A DNA stretch of 64,000 nucleotides from Armatimonadota bacterium (GTDB lineage: Bacteria > Sysuimicrobiota > Sysuimicrobiia > Sysuimicrobiales > Humicultoraceae): positions 115,221 to 179,220 of the forward strand of contig VGFA01000004.1 of assembly GCA_016869025.1 (NCBI GenBank). Direction: 5' to 3'. Position numbers and translations under genes: made by a program. The notes beneath the pieces are model-generated. The model was given only the letters and a program-made list of their open reading frames with translations. It was not told the origin of the DNA and did not search any database. Shown piece by piece: positions 34,910 through 43,404 of this stretch. How positions within the stretch are numbered: position 1 is the stretch's first letter; the number at the start of each line of letters is the position of its first letter.

Positions 34910-35715
34910 GGATTGCCCGGCGCAGGCGGAGCGGTCCACCACGGCCCGGCGCTGTTGGGACGGACTGCCTCAACCCGCACGCCGCGCGCCCCTGCGGCGT
35001 CCAGCGCGGCCCTGACGGTATCGCGCGCCAGCGGCGCGAGGTTGTTGGCCTCGCTCAGGTGGACCAGGCAGATGGTCTGCGGCCTGCCGTTGAGCGCGGC
35101 TACTGCCGCGCGAGCCGCGCCGTCATTGGACAGGTGCCCTTTCGCGCTGACGATGCGGTTCTTGAGGAACCACGGGTAAGACGAGACCGCCATGAGCCCC
35201 AGGTCGTAGTTGGCCTCCAGGACGAACAGGTCGGCGCCGCGGGCGCGCGTGAGCAACTCATCGGTGACCTCACCCAGATCAGTGGCGATGGCCGCGCGCA
35301 CACCATCCACGCAGAGCACGAACCCCACGGGCTCCGCGGCGTCATGGGGAAGCGGGAACGGCGTCACCTCAACGGACCCCAGTGCAAACGTCCTCCCCGG
35401 CTTGAACAACTCCACGCGGACGCCGGCAAGCAACGAGCCCGCTGCCCTGAGGGTCGGCTCGTTGGCCAGCACCACGGCGCCTGTTGCGCGGCCTACTGCC
35501 GCCGCTCCACTGGCGTGATCGTCGTGCTCGTGGGTCAGAAGGATCGCGTCCAGGCACGGCGCCTGGCCATCTTGCCCGATCTCCCGGAGAACCGCTTCGG
35601 CGGTCAGCCCCGCGTCAATCAAGAAGCGTGTCGGCCCTGCCTCGACCAGGATCGCGTTGCCGGAGCTGCCGCTGCGCAGCACGCGCACGCGGAGCGGGCT
35701 CTGCCGCAGCGTCAC
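34906..35715 (-). CDS. YycJ/WalJ-like metallo-beta-lactamase-fold hydrolase
   Basis: A 269-residue MBL-fold protein. VLRSGSSGNAILVEAGPTRF and LIDAGLTAEAVL start the fold; LTHEHDDHASG is the metal motif and KGHLSNDGAARA the YycJ-type C-terminal His motif. YycJ relatives are 5'-3' exonuclease-like hydrolases linked to DNA repair and cell-wall control in Firmicutes. GTG 35715 overlaps the sppA stop (GTGA). Confident about fold and subfamily, less about role. Confidence 0.85.
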   Translation of the reverse strand: MTLRQSPLRVRVLRSGSSGNAILVEAGPTRFLIDAGLTAEAVLREIGQDGQAPCLDAILLTHEHDDHASGAAAVGRATGAVVLANEPTLRAAGSLLAGVRVELFKPGRTFALGSVEVTPFPLPHDAAEPVGFVLCVDGVRAAIATDLGEVTDELLTRARGADLFVLEANYDLGLMAVSSYPWFLKNRIVSAKGHLSNDGAARAAVAALNGRPQTICLVHLSEANNLAPLARDTVRAALDAAGARGVRVEAVRPNSAGPWWTAPPAPGNP

Positions 35716-37439
35716 GAGCGCAGTAGCTCCTGGTCCTGAGGCATCAGGAGCAGCGCTCCTTCCTCGGCGAGCCCGGCCGCGATCCTGAAGGCCTCGACCG
35801 CCTCCGCCACCGCTGCGAATCCGGTTGACGCCGCAGGGCCATTGGATGCCGCGGGAACGGCCGCCGCGTGCGGGGGCCGGATCGTGACCGTTATCGAACC
35901 TACTGCGTCGGGGATCCCGGCCAACTCCCGTGCCCGGCGCACCGCCAAAGGGAAGTCCCCAATCTCATCCACGAGCCCATGCTCCACCGCCTGGCGGCCG
36001 GTCCATACGCGGCCGCGGGCGATGGCTTCGATCTCGGCCTCGGTCTTTGCGCGGCCTCGGGCCGCCTTACCCACGAAGCGCCGGTACACCGCCTGGATCT
36101 CGTGGCGTATCCGGTCGAGCTGCGTCGGGGTAAACGGCTCGAAGCCCGAGGGCATCGTGGCCGCCTCGCCCCGCGCCACGACCTCCCGGTTGAGTCCTAA
36201 CCGGCCAAACAGACCCCGAACCGTCAGCTTGCCGTTGATCACGCCAATCGAGCCGGTGACGGTCGCGGGCTGGGCGACGATCCTGCTGGCGCCGCAGGAG
36301 ACATAGTAGCCGCCCGAGCCGGCCACGTTGCCCATGAACGCGACCACGGGCTTGCTGGCCTTGATGCGCTCAACCTCGCGCCAGATCAGATCGCTGGCCA
36401 GCGCGGATCCGCCGCGCGAGTCCACGTGGAAGACGACGGCGCGCACGCGTGGGTCGCGCTCCGCTGCCCTGAAGGCGCGGGCCACGGTCTCGGAGCCCGC
36501 GAATCTTCCTCCCAGGAACGGGAGGGGAAGCGGCAGATCGCGGCTCTCTCCGGTTGTTATCGTGCCGATCAACTCAACGACGCCGATCACCGCGGTGCGG
36601 GACCGCCACCGGTACGGCGCGCGCAGGCGCCTGCGGGCCTGCGCCCACGGGCGCAGGGCCGCGGGGCGTGCCGGGGATCCCAGGCGGGCGGGCAGTTCGT
36701 CCTCGTAGCAGATTCCATCAACCAGCCCGGCGGTCCACGCATCGTGTGCGCAGAGCGGGGCGCGGTCCACGGCCGCGCGCACGGCGCCCGGATCGAGGCG
36801 GCGCGCCGCGGCCACATCCTCCGCGAACTCGGCCATCACCGAGTCGAGCACCGACTCGACGACCTCTCGGTGATGCTCCGAGAGACCGAACCGCATGAAC
36901 GGGTCAACCGCGGTCTTGTACTCCGCGATCCGCTCGAACTCCGGGAGGATCCCTGCCCGATCAAATGCCTCGCGGAAGAAGGTGATCTCCGTGCGCAGCC
37001 CTAGCACGGTCCAGTGGCCTGCCTCGGGCATCCAGATCTCGTCGGCGGCCGCGGCCAGGTAGTATTCGGGCAGATCGGCGCCTTGAAGATAGGCGACAAC
37101 CCGCTTGCCCCTGCCCCGGAACTCCCGCAGGAGCGACCGGATGCTCTGCACCGTCGCCATCCCTGCACGCAGGTCGCGCACGCGCAGCACGATGCCCCGC
37201 ACGCGCTCATCCCCGGCGATGCGCTCCAGCCGGTCTCGCAGCGCCTCCATGCTCTCCTCCGGGCGCTGCAGAGGGCGCATCAGAACCCGCTGCGCCAGGG
37301 GACGAGGCGTCGGGTTGCGTTCGGGGTATGAGCCCGTCAGCTCAACGACCACGTAGTCCAGCGGCGGTCCAGGCAGGCGGGCCAGGGCATTGCAGAGAAG
37401 GAGCAGGCCGTTGCGCACCAGATCCAGAATCCAGGTCAT
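35712..37439 (-). CDS. sppA: Signal peptide peptidase SppA, long (protease IV) form
   Basis: A 575-residue tandem-domain S49 peptidase that degrades leftover signal peptides at the membrane. A hydrophobic N-terminal segment (residues ~3-25) anchors it. The Lys of the Ser-Lys dyad lies in IAEYKTAVDPFMR of the first domain. The nucleophile Ser is in FMGNVAGSGGYYVSCGA of the second. The length matches the E. coli-type double-domain protein. A TAGAAT box 6 nt before the ATG suggests a leaderless mRNA. It heads a co-directional run that continues to lutC. Confidence 0.92.
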   Translation of the reverse strand: MTWILDLVRNGLLLLCNALARLPGPPLDYVVVELTGSYPERNPTPRPLAQRVLMRPLQRPEESMEALRDRLERIAGDERVRGIVLRVRDLRAGMATVQSIRSLLREFRGRGKRVVAYLQGADLPEYYLAAAADEIWMPEAGHWTVLGLRTEITFFREAFDRAGILPEFERIAEYKTAVDPFMRFGLSEHHREVVESVLDSVMAEFAEDVAAARRLDPGAVRAAVDRAPLCAHDAWTAGLVDGICYEDELPARLGSPARPAALRPWAQARRRLRAPYRWRSRTAVIGVVELIGTITTGESRDLPLPLPFLGGRFAGSETVARAFRAAERDPRVRAVVFHVDSRGGSALASDLIWREVERIKASKPVVAFMGNVAGSGGYYVSCGASRIVAQPATVTGSIGVINGKLTVRGLFGRLGLNREVVARGEAATMPSGFEPFTPTQLDRIRHEIQAVYRRFVGKAARGRAKTEAEIEAIARGRVWTGRQAVEHGLVDEIGDFPLAVRRARELAGIPDAVGSITVTIRPPHAAAVPAASNGPAASTGFAAVAEAVEAFRIAAGLAEEGALLLMPQDQELLRS

Positions 37440-37445
37440 AGGACT

Positions 37446-37451
37446 ATTCTA
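37446..37451 (-). promoter_or_regulatory. sppA -10 box (TAGAAT), leaderless geometry
   Basis: TAGAAT on the minus strand ends 6 nt before the sppA ATG, the same spacing as in arsR and glcD. No good -35 hexamer is visible and there is no ribosome site, so transcription likely starts at the start codon. Confidence 0.5.
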
Positions 37452-37503
37452 ACCACCGGCGACGGACACGCCTAGCGGTATGTACACTGCCGCTCCTGAA
37501 CCG

Positions 37504-39147
37504 ATGAAGTGGTGGGGCTGGGGGGAGCCCTCCAAGACCTACCCGCTCGAGCACCGTCCCGGGTTCTGGCCGTTCCTCTTCTCGAAGATAGGCGCCCCCT
37601 CAGGAAGCCCGGCGGCCCGGGTCAACCTCGACCAGATCCGGATCCCGCCGCTCCGTATCCCGGCCCGGGCCCTGGAGGCGCTCACCGCGGCCGTGGGCGC
37701 CGAGCACCTCTCTCTCTCCGCAGACGTTCGAATCGCGCACTCCTGCGGCAGGGGCTATCAGGATCTGATCCGCCTGCGGCAGGGCGAGGTGCCGCGTCCG
37801 CCCGATGCGGTGGTGTTCCCTTCCTCCGAGGAAGTAGTCGTGCCCCTGCTCCGCATCTCTGGCAGCGAGGGGCTTGCAGTCATCCCGTTTGGAGGCGGGA
37901 CCAGCGTCGTCGGAGGCGTTGAGGCACCGGACGGCGATCAACCGGTCCTGTGCGTTGACCTGCGGGGCATGAGCCGGCTCATCAGCGCGGATCCGGCTGG
38001 TCTCGTGGCCACGGCCGAGGCAGGCATCCTGGGCCCTGCGCTCGAGGCCTCGCTCAGCGCGCACGGACTGACGCTGGGCCACTTCCCCCAGTCGTTCGAG
38101 TTCTCCACGCTGGGGGGCTGGATCGCCACCCGCTCGGCCGGATACGCCTCGACCGGCTACGGCAAGATCGAGGCCATGGTCATCGCGCTCCGCGTGGTCA
38201 CCCCGCGCGGGATCATCGCAACGCGCGTGGTTCCTGCCAGCGCCAGCGGACCGGACCTGAACGCGCTGTTCGCCGGATCCGAGGGCACGCTCGGGATCAT
38301 CACTCAGGCCACGCTGCGCGTGCACCCGCTGACCGCAAAGAGGGATTACCGGGCCTGGCTCTTTCGCGGGTTCCCGGACGGTCTCTCCGCGGTGCGCGCC
38401 ATGCTGCAGGAAGGACCAATCCCCACAACCGTCCGGCTGTCCGATGCGCCCGAGACCGAGGCCTACCTGACGATGAGGGAACGCAGACACGGATGGCCTT
38501 CGCAGGTTCAGGAGTGGGCAGGGATGCGCGTGATCCGGACACGCGGGTTTGCGGCCGGGCGCATGTGCGCCGCCATCATCGGGGTCGAAGGAAGCGCCCG
38601 CGTCGTGTCGCAGTCGTGGCACGGACTGGGCCGCCTGCTGGGGCGGCACGGCGCCTTTCCTCTGGGATCCGGGCCAGCCCGTGCCTGGTACCGGGAGCGC
38701 TTCGAGCTTCCCTACCTGCGGGATGAGTTGCTGGATGCCGGCATCATGGTGGACACGCTGGAGACCGCCGCCCCATGGGATCGCCTGCTTCCTCTACACG
38801 CGCGCGTCGCGGACGCTCTGCGCGATGCCCTGACATCGTTCGGCACCCCGCCCCTCGTGCTCTGTCATCTCTCGCACGCGTATCCCACAGGGGCCTCCCT
38901 CTACTTCACCTTCATGGCCCATCAGGCGCCGGGACGCGAGATGGAGCAGTGGCAGGCTGCCAAGCGCGCGGCGACCGACGCGATCATGGCAGGGGGCGGA
39001 ACGCTCAGCCACCACCACGGCATCGGAACGGTGCACCAGGCCTGGATGCACGAGGAACACGGAAAGGACGGCCTGCAGATGGTCCGGGCCATCAAGACCG
39101 CGCTCGATCCCGACGGCATCATGAATCCGGGCAAGATGGTGCCCTGA
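37504..39147 (+). CDS. Alkyldihydroxyacetonephosphate synthase (AGPS/ADPS family)
   Basis: A 547-residue FAD enzyme of the AGPS family, which in eukaryotes swaps the acyl group of acyl-DHAP for a fatty alcohol to form the ether bond of ether lipids. The N-terminus MKWWGWGEPSKTYPL resembles the KWNGWGY start of animal AGPS. The FAD domain has AVIPFGGGTSVVGGVE and LGHFPQSFEFSTLGGWIATR, and the C-terminal catalytic loop GGGTLSHHHGIG keeps the triple His. ATG 37504 fits the family; an in-frame ATG at 37480 would add 8 residues. glpD follows after 4 nt, and a long-chain alcohol oxidase comes next. Confidence 0.88.
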   Translation: MKWWGWGEPSKTYPLEHRPGFWPFLFSKIGAPSGSPAARVNLDQIRIPPLRIPARALEALTAAVGAEHLSLSADVRIAHSCGRGYQDLIRLRQGEVPRPPDAVVFPSSEEVVVPLLRISGSEGLAVIPFGGGTSVVGGVEAPDGDQPVLCVDLRGMSRLISADPAGLVATAEAGILGPALEASLSAHGLTLGHFPQSFEFSTLGGWIATRSAGYASTGYGKIEAMVIALRVVTPRGIIATRVVPASASGPDLNALFAGSEGTLGIITQATLRVHPLTAKRDYRAWLFRGFPDGLSAVRAMLQEGPIPTTVRLSDAPETEAYLTMRERRHGWPSQVQEWAGMRVIRTRGFAAGRMCAAIIGVEGSARVVSQSWHGLGRLLGRHGAFPLGSGPARAWYRERFELPYLRDELLDAGIMVDTLETAAPWDRLLPLHARVADALRDALTSFGTPPLVLCHLSHAYPTGASLYFTFMAHQAPGREMEQWQAAKRAATDAIMAGGGTLSHHHGIGTVHQAWMHEEHGKDGLQMVRAIKTALDPDGIMNPGKMVP

Positions 39148-39151
39148 GACC

Positions 39152-40654
39152 GTGGCGCGGGACGAGCCCTCGAGGGACGGGTTCTCGCCCGCCACGCGCC
39201 GCGAGAATCTCGACCGCGTGGCCCGCGGCACCTGGGACCTCCTCGTGATCGGCGGGGGCATCACCGGCGCCGGCAGCGCGCGCGACGCGGCGCTGCGGGG
39301 CCTGCGGGTGGCGCTCGTCGAGGCAGAGGACTTCGCCAGCGGCACCAGCGGCCGCACCGGACGAATGGTGCACGGTGGCCTGCGCTATCTGGCTGAGGGA
39401 CATCTCCGGATGGTCGCCGAGTCGCTGTCAGAGCGCGCGGTGCTCAGGCGCACCGTTCCGCATCTCGTGGCGCCCCATCAGTTCATGCTCCCTGTATGCG
39501 GGTCGGCGCTGGCGATGGCGCGGATGGCCGCGGGGCTGGCCCTTTATCAGGGGCTGGCAATGGGCCGGGCCGTTGGCCCGGCCCGCCTGGTCTCCGCGCG
39601 CCGTGCCCGCGCCCTGGAGCCGATGGTCGCCCCAGACCGGCTCGCAGGCGGAGCGATCTACTGGGATTGCCTTGCGGACGACGCTCGTCTGGTGCTGGCG
39701 CTGGTCCTCGACGCGTACCGGCACGGCGCGGCCGCGATCAACCATGCGCCCGTCGTTGATCTGCTCAGGACCGGTGGCCGCGTCGCCGGGGCCGCGGTGC
39801 GGGACGCCCTCACCGGCCGCACCTTTGAGGTACGGGCTCGCGCCGTCATCAATGCCGCAGGGCCGTGGAGTGAGAGGATATCGGCGATGGCCGGCCGGTG
39901 TGCCCTGCGCCTGCGTCCGACCAGGGGCTCCCACATCGTGGTTCCGCGCCCGCGCCTGGAAACCCACCGTGCGATCATCTTCTCCTCGCCTCGCGACCGC
40001 CGGAACCTCTATCTCGTGCCGTGGGGAAAGCACACCGTCGTCGGTACGACCGAGACCGACTACGGCGACGATCCAGAAGCCGCCTGCGCGACCGCCGAGG
40101 ATGTGGACTATCTTCTGGAGGCAGTCAGGGGCACGTTCCCGGAGGCAGGCCTGGGGCCCGGGGACGTCCTCAGCACCTTCGCAGGTGTGCGCCCGCTGCT
40201 GGATCGGCCCGGACTCGCGGCCTATCGCGTCCCGCGCGACTACCGGGTAGTCGAGGATCCCCCGGGCCTCATCTCCGTCGCAGGAGGCAAGCTCACGACC
40301 TTCAGGCGGATGGCGCAGGACGCGGCGGACCTCTCCGCCAGGTCCATCGGCGGCGCAGCGGCGCAACAGGGATGCCGGACTGCCAGGGTGCCGGTCGAGC
40401 CACTCGGCGAGATGGTCTCGCCGCTGGCAGAGAGCGTGGTACGCGCCACTAGGTACGAGATGGCTGTGACGCTGTGCGACTGCCTGATCCGCCGGCTCCG
40501 CCTCATCCACGAGTCGCCTGACCAGGGTGTGTCTGTGGCCCCGGAGGCATCGCGGCTGATGGCTCCAATGCTCGGCTGGACCGAGGCACAAAGGCAGGCA
40601 CAGATCGAAGAATACGCGGCGGCCGTGGCGCAGACGCGCCGGTGGCAGGCCTGA
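39152..40654 (+). CDS. glpD: Glycerol-3-phosphate dehydrogenase, GlpD/GlpA type
   Basis: A 500-residue FAD enzyme that oxidises sn-glycerol-3-phosphate to DHAP and reduces quinone or another carrier. The FAD motif DLLVIGGGITGAGSARDAAL, EDFASGTSGRTGRMVHGGLR, PTRGSHIVVPRP and VVGTTETDYGDDPE are present. The segment usually written GTSSRS(T/S)K is altered to GTSGRTGR. GTG 39152 lies 4 nt after the AGPS gene. The pairing with AGPS and alcohol oxidase suggests it supplies DHAP for ether lipids or feeds on their breakdown. glpK lies 3.5 kb away on the other strand. Confidence 0.9.
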   Translation: MARDEPSRDGFSPATRRENLDRVARGTWDLLVIGGGITGAGSARDAALRGLRVALVEAEDFASGTSGRTGRMVHGGLRYLAEGHLRMVAESLSERAVLRRTVPHLVAPHQFMLPVCGSALAMARMAAGLALYQGLAMGRAVGPARLVSARRARALEPMVAPDRLAGGAIYWDCLADDARLVLALVLDAYRHGAAAINHAPVVDLLRTGGRVAGAAVRDALTGRTFEVRARAVINAAGPWSERISAMAGRCALRLRPTRGSHIVVPRPRLETHRAIIFSSPRDRRNLYLVPWGKHTVVGTTETDYGDDPEAACATAEDVDYLLEAVRGTFPEAGLGPGDVLSTFAGVRPLLDRPGLAAYRVPRDYRVVEDPPGLISVAGGKLTTFRRMAQDAADLSARSIGGAAAQQGCRTARVPVEPLGEMVSPLAESVVRATRYEMAVTLCDCLIRRLRLIHESPDQGVSVAPEASRLMAPMLGWTEAQRQAQIEEYAAAVAQTRRWQA

Positions 40655-40667
40655 CAGGAGCAGATTG

Positions 40668-42677
40668 ATGCTGACCGACGCAGAGCGCCGAACCCTGCGC
40701 GCGCTGTGTGATGCCGTGGTTCCGGCTCTCGCCCGGGCCGAAGACCCCCACGGATTCCTGGCGCGTCGCGGATCGGACCTCGACTTGCCGGCGCTGATCG
40801 AGGAGGGGCTGGCTGAAACCCCGGAACACCTGCGCGCACAGTTTCGGCGGCTCCTGCGGGTCATGGGAAGCCGGGCCGCGAACCTGGTGCTGGGCGCCGG
40901 ACCGCGGGGCGTGGCAGAGATGTCCGCGTCCGCGGCGGAGGCCTATCTGCGATCGTGGGGCACCAGCCGCCTGCCGCTTCGGCGCGCGGCCTTCCAGGCC
41001 CTCAAGCAGGTCATCACCTTTCTGTTCTACGCCTCCCATCCTGCAGGAGAACCCAACCCCAACTGGCCTGCCATCGGGTTTCCCGGCCATCCTCCCGTGG
41101 CGCCGGGCACGGTGCCGGGCACGGCGCTAGGCGCGGCGTCGGGCGTGATCCCGCGCATCACGCCGCTGGAAGTGGCCTCAGACGCCGGCCTGGAGGCCGA
41201 TGTCTGCGTCATCGGGTCGGGCGCCGGCGGAAGCGTGGCCGCGGCCGAGCTGAGCCGGGCAGGCCGGCAGGTGCTGATCGTAGAGCGCGGCGGGTACTAC
41301 GACCAGGGCGACTACAACGGTGACGAGTACGAGATGCTACGACGGCTCTCGCTGGGCAAGGGGCTGTTCGGCACCGCTGACAACGCCTTCGGGCTGCTCG
41401 CGGCCACGTGCCTGGGCGGCAGCACAGTGGTCAACTGGTGCACGAGCCTGCGGCCTGCCGGTGATGTGCTCGAGGAGTGGGGGTGCGAGCACGGGATTGA
41501 CGGCGCCTCCGGTCCTGAGTTCCTTGAGGCGATGGGCGCCGTCGAGGCCCGGCTGAACGTAAACACCCTGGAGAGCGGGCACAACCCCAACAACCAGGTC
41601 CTCGCGGACGGCGCCCGGGCATTGGGATACCGCCTCGAGACGATTCCGCGGAACGTGCGGGGGTGCGATGACTGCGGGCCGTGCGTGTACGGCTGCGCGC
41701 GCGGTGCCAAGCAGGATGCTCTCGTCACGTACCTCAGGGACGCCTGCGGGCACGGCGCCCGGGTGCTGGTCCGCTGCCGCGCGGAGCGCGTACTCGCCCG
41801 CTCCGGTGAGGTGACCGGGGTGGAGGCCGTCGTGACCGATCCCGCATCCGGGCAACAGCACCGCGTCGCTATCCGCTGCAGGACCGTGGTGGTGGCCGGC
41901 GGCGCCATATTCTCGCCGGCGCTGCTGCTGCGCTCCGGGCTCGGCAACACGATGGTGGGCCGCGGGCTGCGGCTCCATCCGGTGACCGCCTGCCTGGGCC
42001 TCTATCCTCATCCGATAAGGATCTGGGCAGGAGCCGCCCAGACCGCCACCTGCACCGAGTTCACAAGGGTGCGCGGGATGCACGGGTTCTGGATCGAGGC
42101 ATCCCCGGGCCATCCCGGGCTGTCTGCGATGGCCTTGCCCTGGGTCAGCGGCGAAGACCACAAGCGCCAGATGGCCCGCCTTGAGCACACCGCCGCGCTG
42201 ATCGTGCTCGTGCGCGACAGCGGAAGCGGAAGGGTTGGCCTCACGCCTGACGGACATCCCTTGGTACGCTACGCGCTGAACGCGCAGGACCGGGCGCTCA
42301 TGCTGCAAGGGTTAGAAGAGATGGGCAAGATCCACTTTGCCGCAGGAGCGCAGGAGGTCGCAAGCCTGCACACCCGGGGCGTGCGCGTGCGCCGGGAAGA
42401 GCCTGGCGCCGCGGTCCTGTTCGCGGACGGGGTTCGGCGCGAGGGGATCCGTCCGAACGCGCTCGCTCTGTTCAGCGCGCACCTGATGGGCGGCCTGCCG
42501 ATGGGATCGGATTCGCGCCTCGCGGCCGTGGATCCGTCAGGAGGGCTCTACGGCGTGCGCAACCTGTTCGTGGCCGACGCGAGTCTCTTCCCTTCCGCGC
42601 CCGGCGTGAACCCGATGATTGCCATAATGGCGATGGCCTACCGCGTAGCGCGGCGGATCGCATCCGATCAGCCGTAG
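40668..42677 (+). CDS. GMC oxidoreductase, long-chain alcohol oxidase (FAO) type
   Basis: A 669-residue GMC flavoprotein that resembles plant/yeast long-chain fatty alcohol oxidases, not sugar or choline oxidases. A ~170-residue helical N-terminal extension precedes the FAD motif DVCVIGSGAGGSVAAAELSR. LGGSTVVNWCTSLRP, CDDCGPCVYGCARGAKQDAL, the catalytic His region SAHLMGGLPMGSD and LFPSAPGVNPMIAIMAMAY follow, all in FAO order. ATG 40668 has CAGGAG 7 nt upstream. Expected reaction: long-chain alcohol to aldehyde. Its 3' end overlaps the convergent metallopeptidase gene by 10 nt. Confidence 0.85.
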   Translation: MLTDAERRTLRALCDAVVPALARAEDPHGFLARRGSDLDLPALIEEGLAETPEHLRAQFRRLLRVMGSRAANLVLGAGPRGVAEMSASAAEAYLRSWGTSRLPLRRAAFQALKQVITFLFYASHPAGEPNPNWPAIGFPGHPPVAPGTVPGTALGAASGVIPRITPLEVASDAGLEADVCVIGSGAGGSVAAAELSRAGRQVLIVERGGYYDQGDYNGDEYEMLRRLSLGKGLFGTADNAFGLLAATCLGGSTVVNWCTSLRPAGDVLEEWGCEHGIDGASGPEFLEAMGAVEARLNVNTLESGHNPNNQVLADGARALGYRLETIPRNVRGCDDCGPCVYGCARGAKQDALVTYLRDACGHGARVLVRCRAERVLARSGEVTGVEAVVTDPASGQQHRVAIRCRTVVVAGGAIFSPALLLRSGLGNTMVGRGLRLHPVTACLGLYPHPIRIWAGAAQTATCTEFTRVRGMHGFWIEASPGHPGLSAMALPWVSGEDHKRQMARLEHTAALIVLVRDSGSGRVGLTPDGHPLVRYALNAQDRALMLQGLEEMGKIHFAAGAQEVASLHTRGVRVRREEPGAAVLFADGVRREGIRPNALALFSAHLMGGLPMGSDSRLAAVDPSGGLYGVRNLFVADASLFPSAPGVNPMIAIMAMAYRVARRIASDQP

Positions 42678-43045
42678 CCCAGTTCGGCCAGCCGCTCCTC
42701 GTCGAACCCGAAGTAGTGCGCGATCTCGTGTACGACCGTGCGCCGGATCTCCTCGCGGATCTCGTCCTCGGTATCGCACGCTTCCTCGAGCGGCCCCTGG
42801 AAGATGGTGATGACGTCGGGCAGGGTGTAGGGCAGCATGGGGCTCCGATCGGGAAGCGGCGTGCCGTGGTAGAGACCGAACAGAACATCGTCCCGATCCA
42901 TCCCGGCATCGGCAAGATGCTCCTCGGTCGGCCATTCGTCCACCGTGACCTCGATGTTGTCCAGGGCGCCGCGCAGATCCGGAGGGATGCCGCGCAGGGC
43001 GTCGGCCACGATTTGCTCGAATCGTTTGCGGCTGATACGGATCAT
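42668..43045 (-). CDS. Small zincin-like metallopeptidase (DUF1025 family)
   Basis: A 125-residue minimal metalloprotease family protein. It has FEQIVADALRGIPPDL at the N-terminus, ITIFQGPLEEAC in the middle and the zinc motif VVHEIAHYFGFDEERL near the C-terminus. Targets are unknown. ATG 43045 gives the family start; the open frame continues further up, but the ATG is conserved in position relative to the domain. It overlaps the 3' end of the alcohol oxidase gene on the opposite strand by 10 nt. Confidence 0.85.
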   Translation of the reverse strand: MIRISRKRFEQIVADALRGIPPDLRGALDNIEVTVDEWPTEEHLADAGMDRDDVLFGLYHGTPLPDRSPMLPYTLPDVITIFQGPLEEACDTEDEIREEIRRTVVHEIAHYFGFDEERLAELGYG

Positions 43046-43070
43046 TTCAGTTCCCAGGATACCACTGCGC

Positions 43071-43100
43071 TTGACAATCCTCCTGGGAGCCGGGTACAAT
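43071..43100 (+). promoter_or_regulatory. Promoter of the vapBC-type operon
   Basis: TTGACA (43071-43076) and TACAAT (43095-43100) are spaced by 18 bp, a strong sigma-70-type promoter. Transcription should start near 43107, inside the inverted repeat described next. Confidence 0.8.
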
Positions 43101-43102
43101 CA

Positions 43103-43127
43103 TACGGTACTTGTGTACGTCACCGTA
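43103..43127 (+). promoter_or_regulatory. Candidate antitoxin operator (nested inverted repeats)
   Basis: TACGGT (43103-43108) pairs with ACCGTA (43122-43127). Inside lies the palindrome GTAC-TTGT-GTAC (43107-43118). The repeats cover the predicted transcription start, just after the -10 box, a typical place for autorepression by a ribbon-helix-helix antitoxin. Confidence 0.5.
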
Positions 43128-43152
43128 TTGTTCGCCGTACACTGGGTTGGTC

Positions 43153-43404
43153 ATGGTAACCCGCACAGGACGTTTGGAAGTCCGACTCCCTGATGCCACA
43201 CGCCGGCTGCTGAGCGAGGAGGCACGCCGCCGCGGCATCCCGGTATCCGAACTGGTGCGACAGGGTATTGAACTGGTCATCCGCGAGGACCGCGCCGCCC
43301 GCCTCAAGGCCGCCGTGACACTGTTCGCCGTCGGGGCACCGGTCGCCGATTGGGAAACCATGGAGGACGAGATCGAGCGTGCGCACGGGGCGGACAACCG
43401 GTGA
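43153..43404 (+). CDS. Ribbon-helix-helix antitoxin (VapB-like)
   Basis: An 83-residue small protein. The N-terminal strand-helix-helix RTGRLEVRLPDATRRLLSEE and ARRRGIPVSELVRQGIEL fits an RHH DNA-binding fold. The C-terminus (DWETMEDEIERAHG) is the likely toxin-wrapping part. ATG 43153 was chosen. An upstream TTG at 43111 is unlikely because it lies at the predicted transcription start, within the operator repeat. The stop overlaps the PIN gene start (GTGA). Role as antitoxin is inferred from fold and pairing. Confidence 0.8.
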   Translation: MVTRTGRLEVRLPDATRRLLSEEARRRGIPVSELVRQGIELVIREDRAARLKAAVTLFAVGAPVADWETMEDEIERAHGADNR

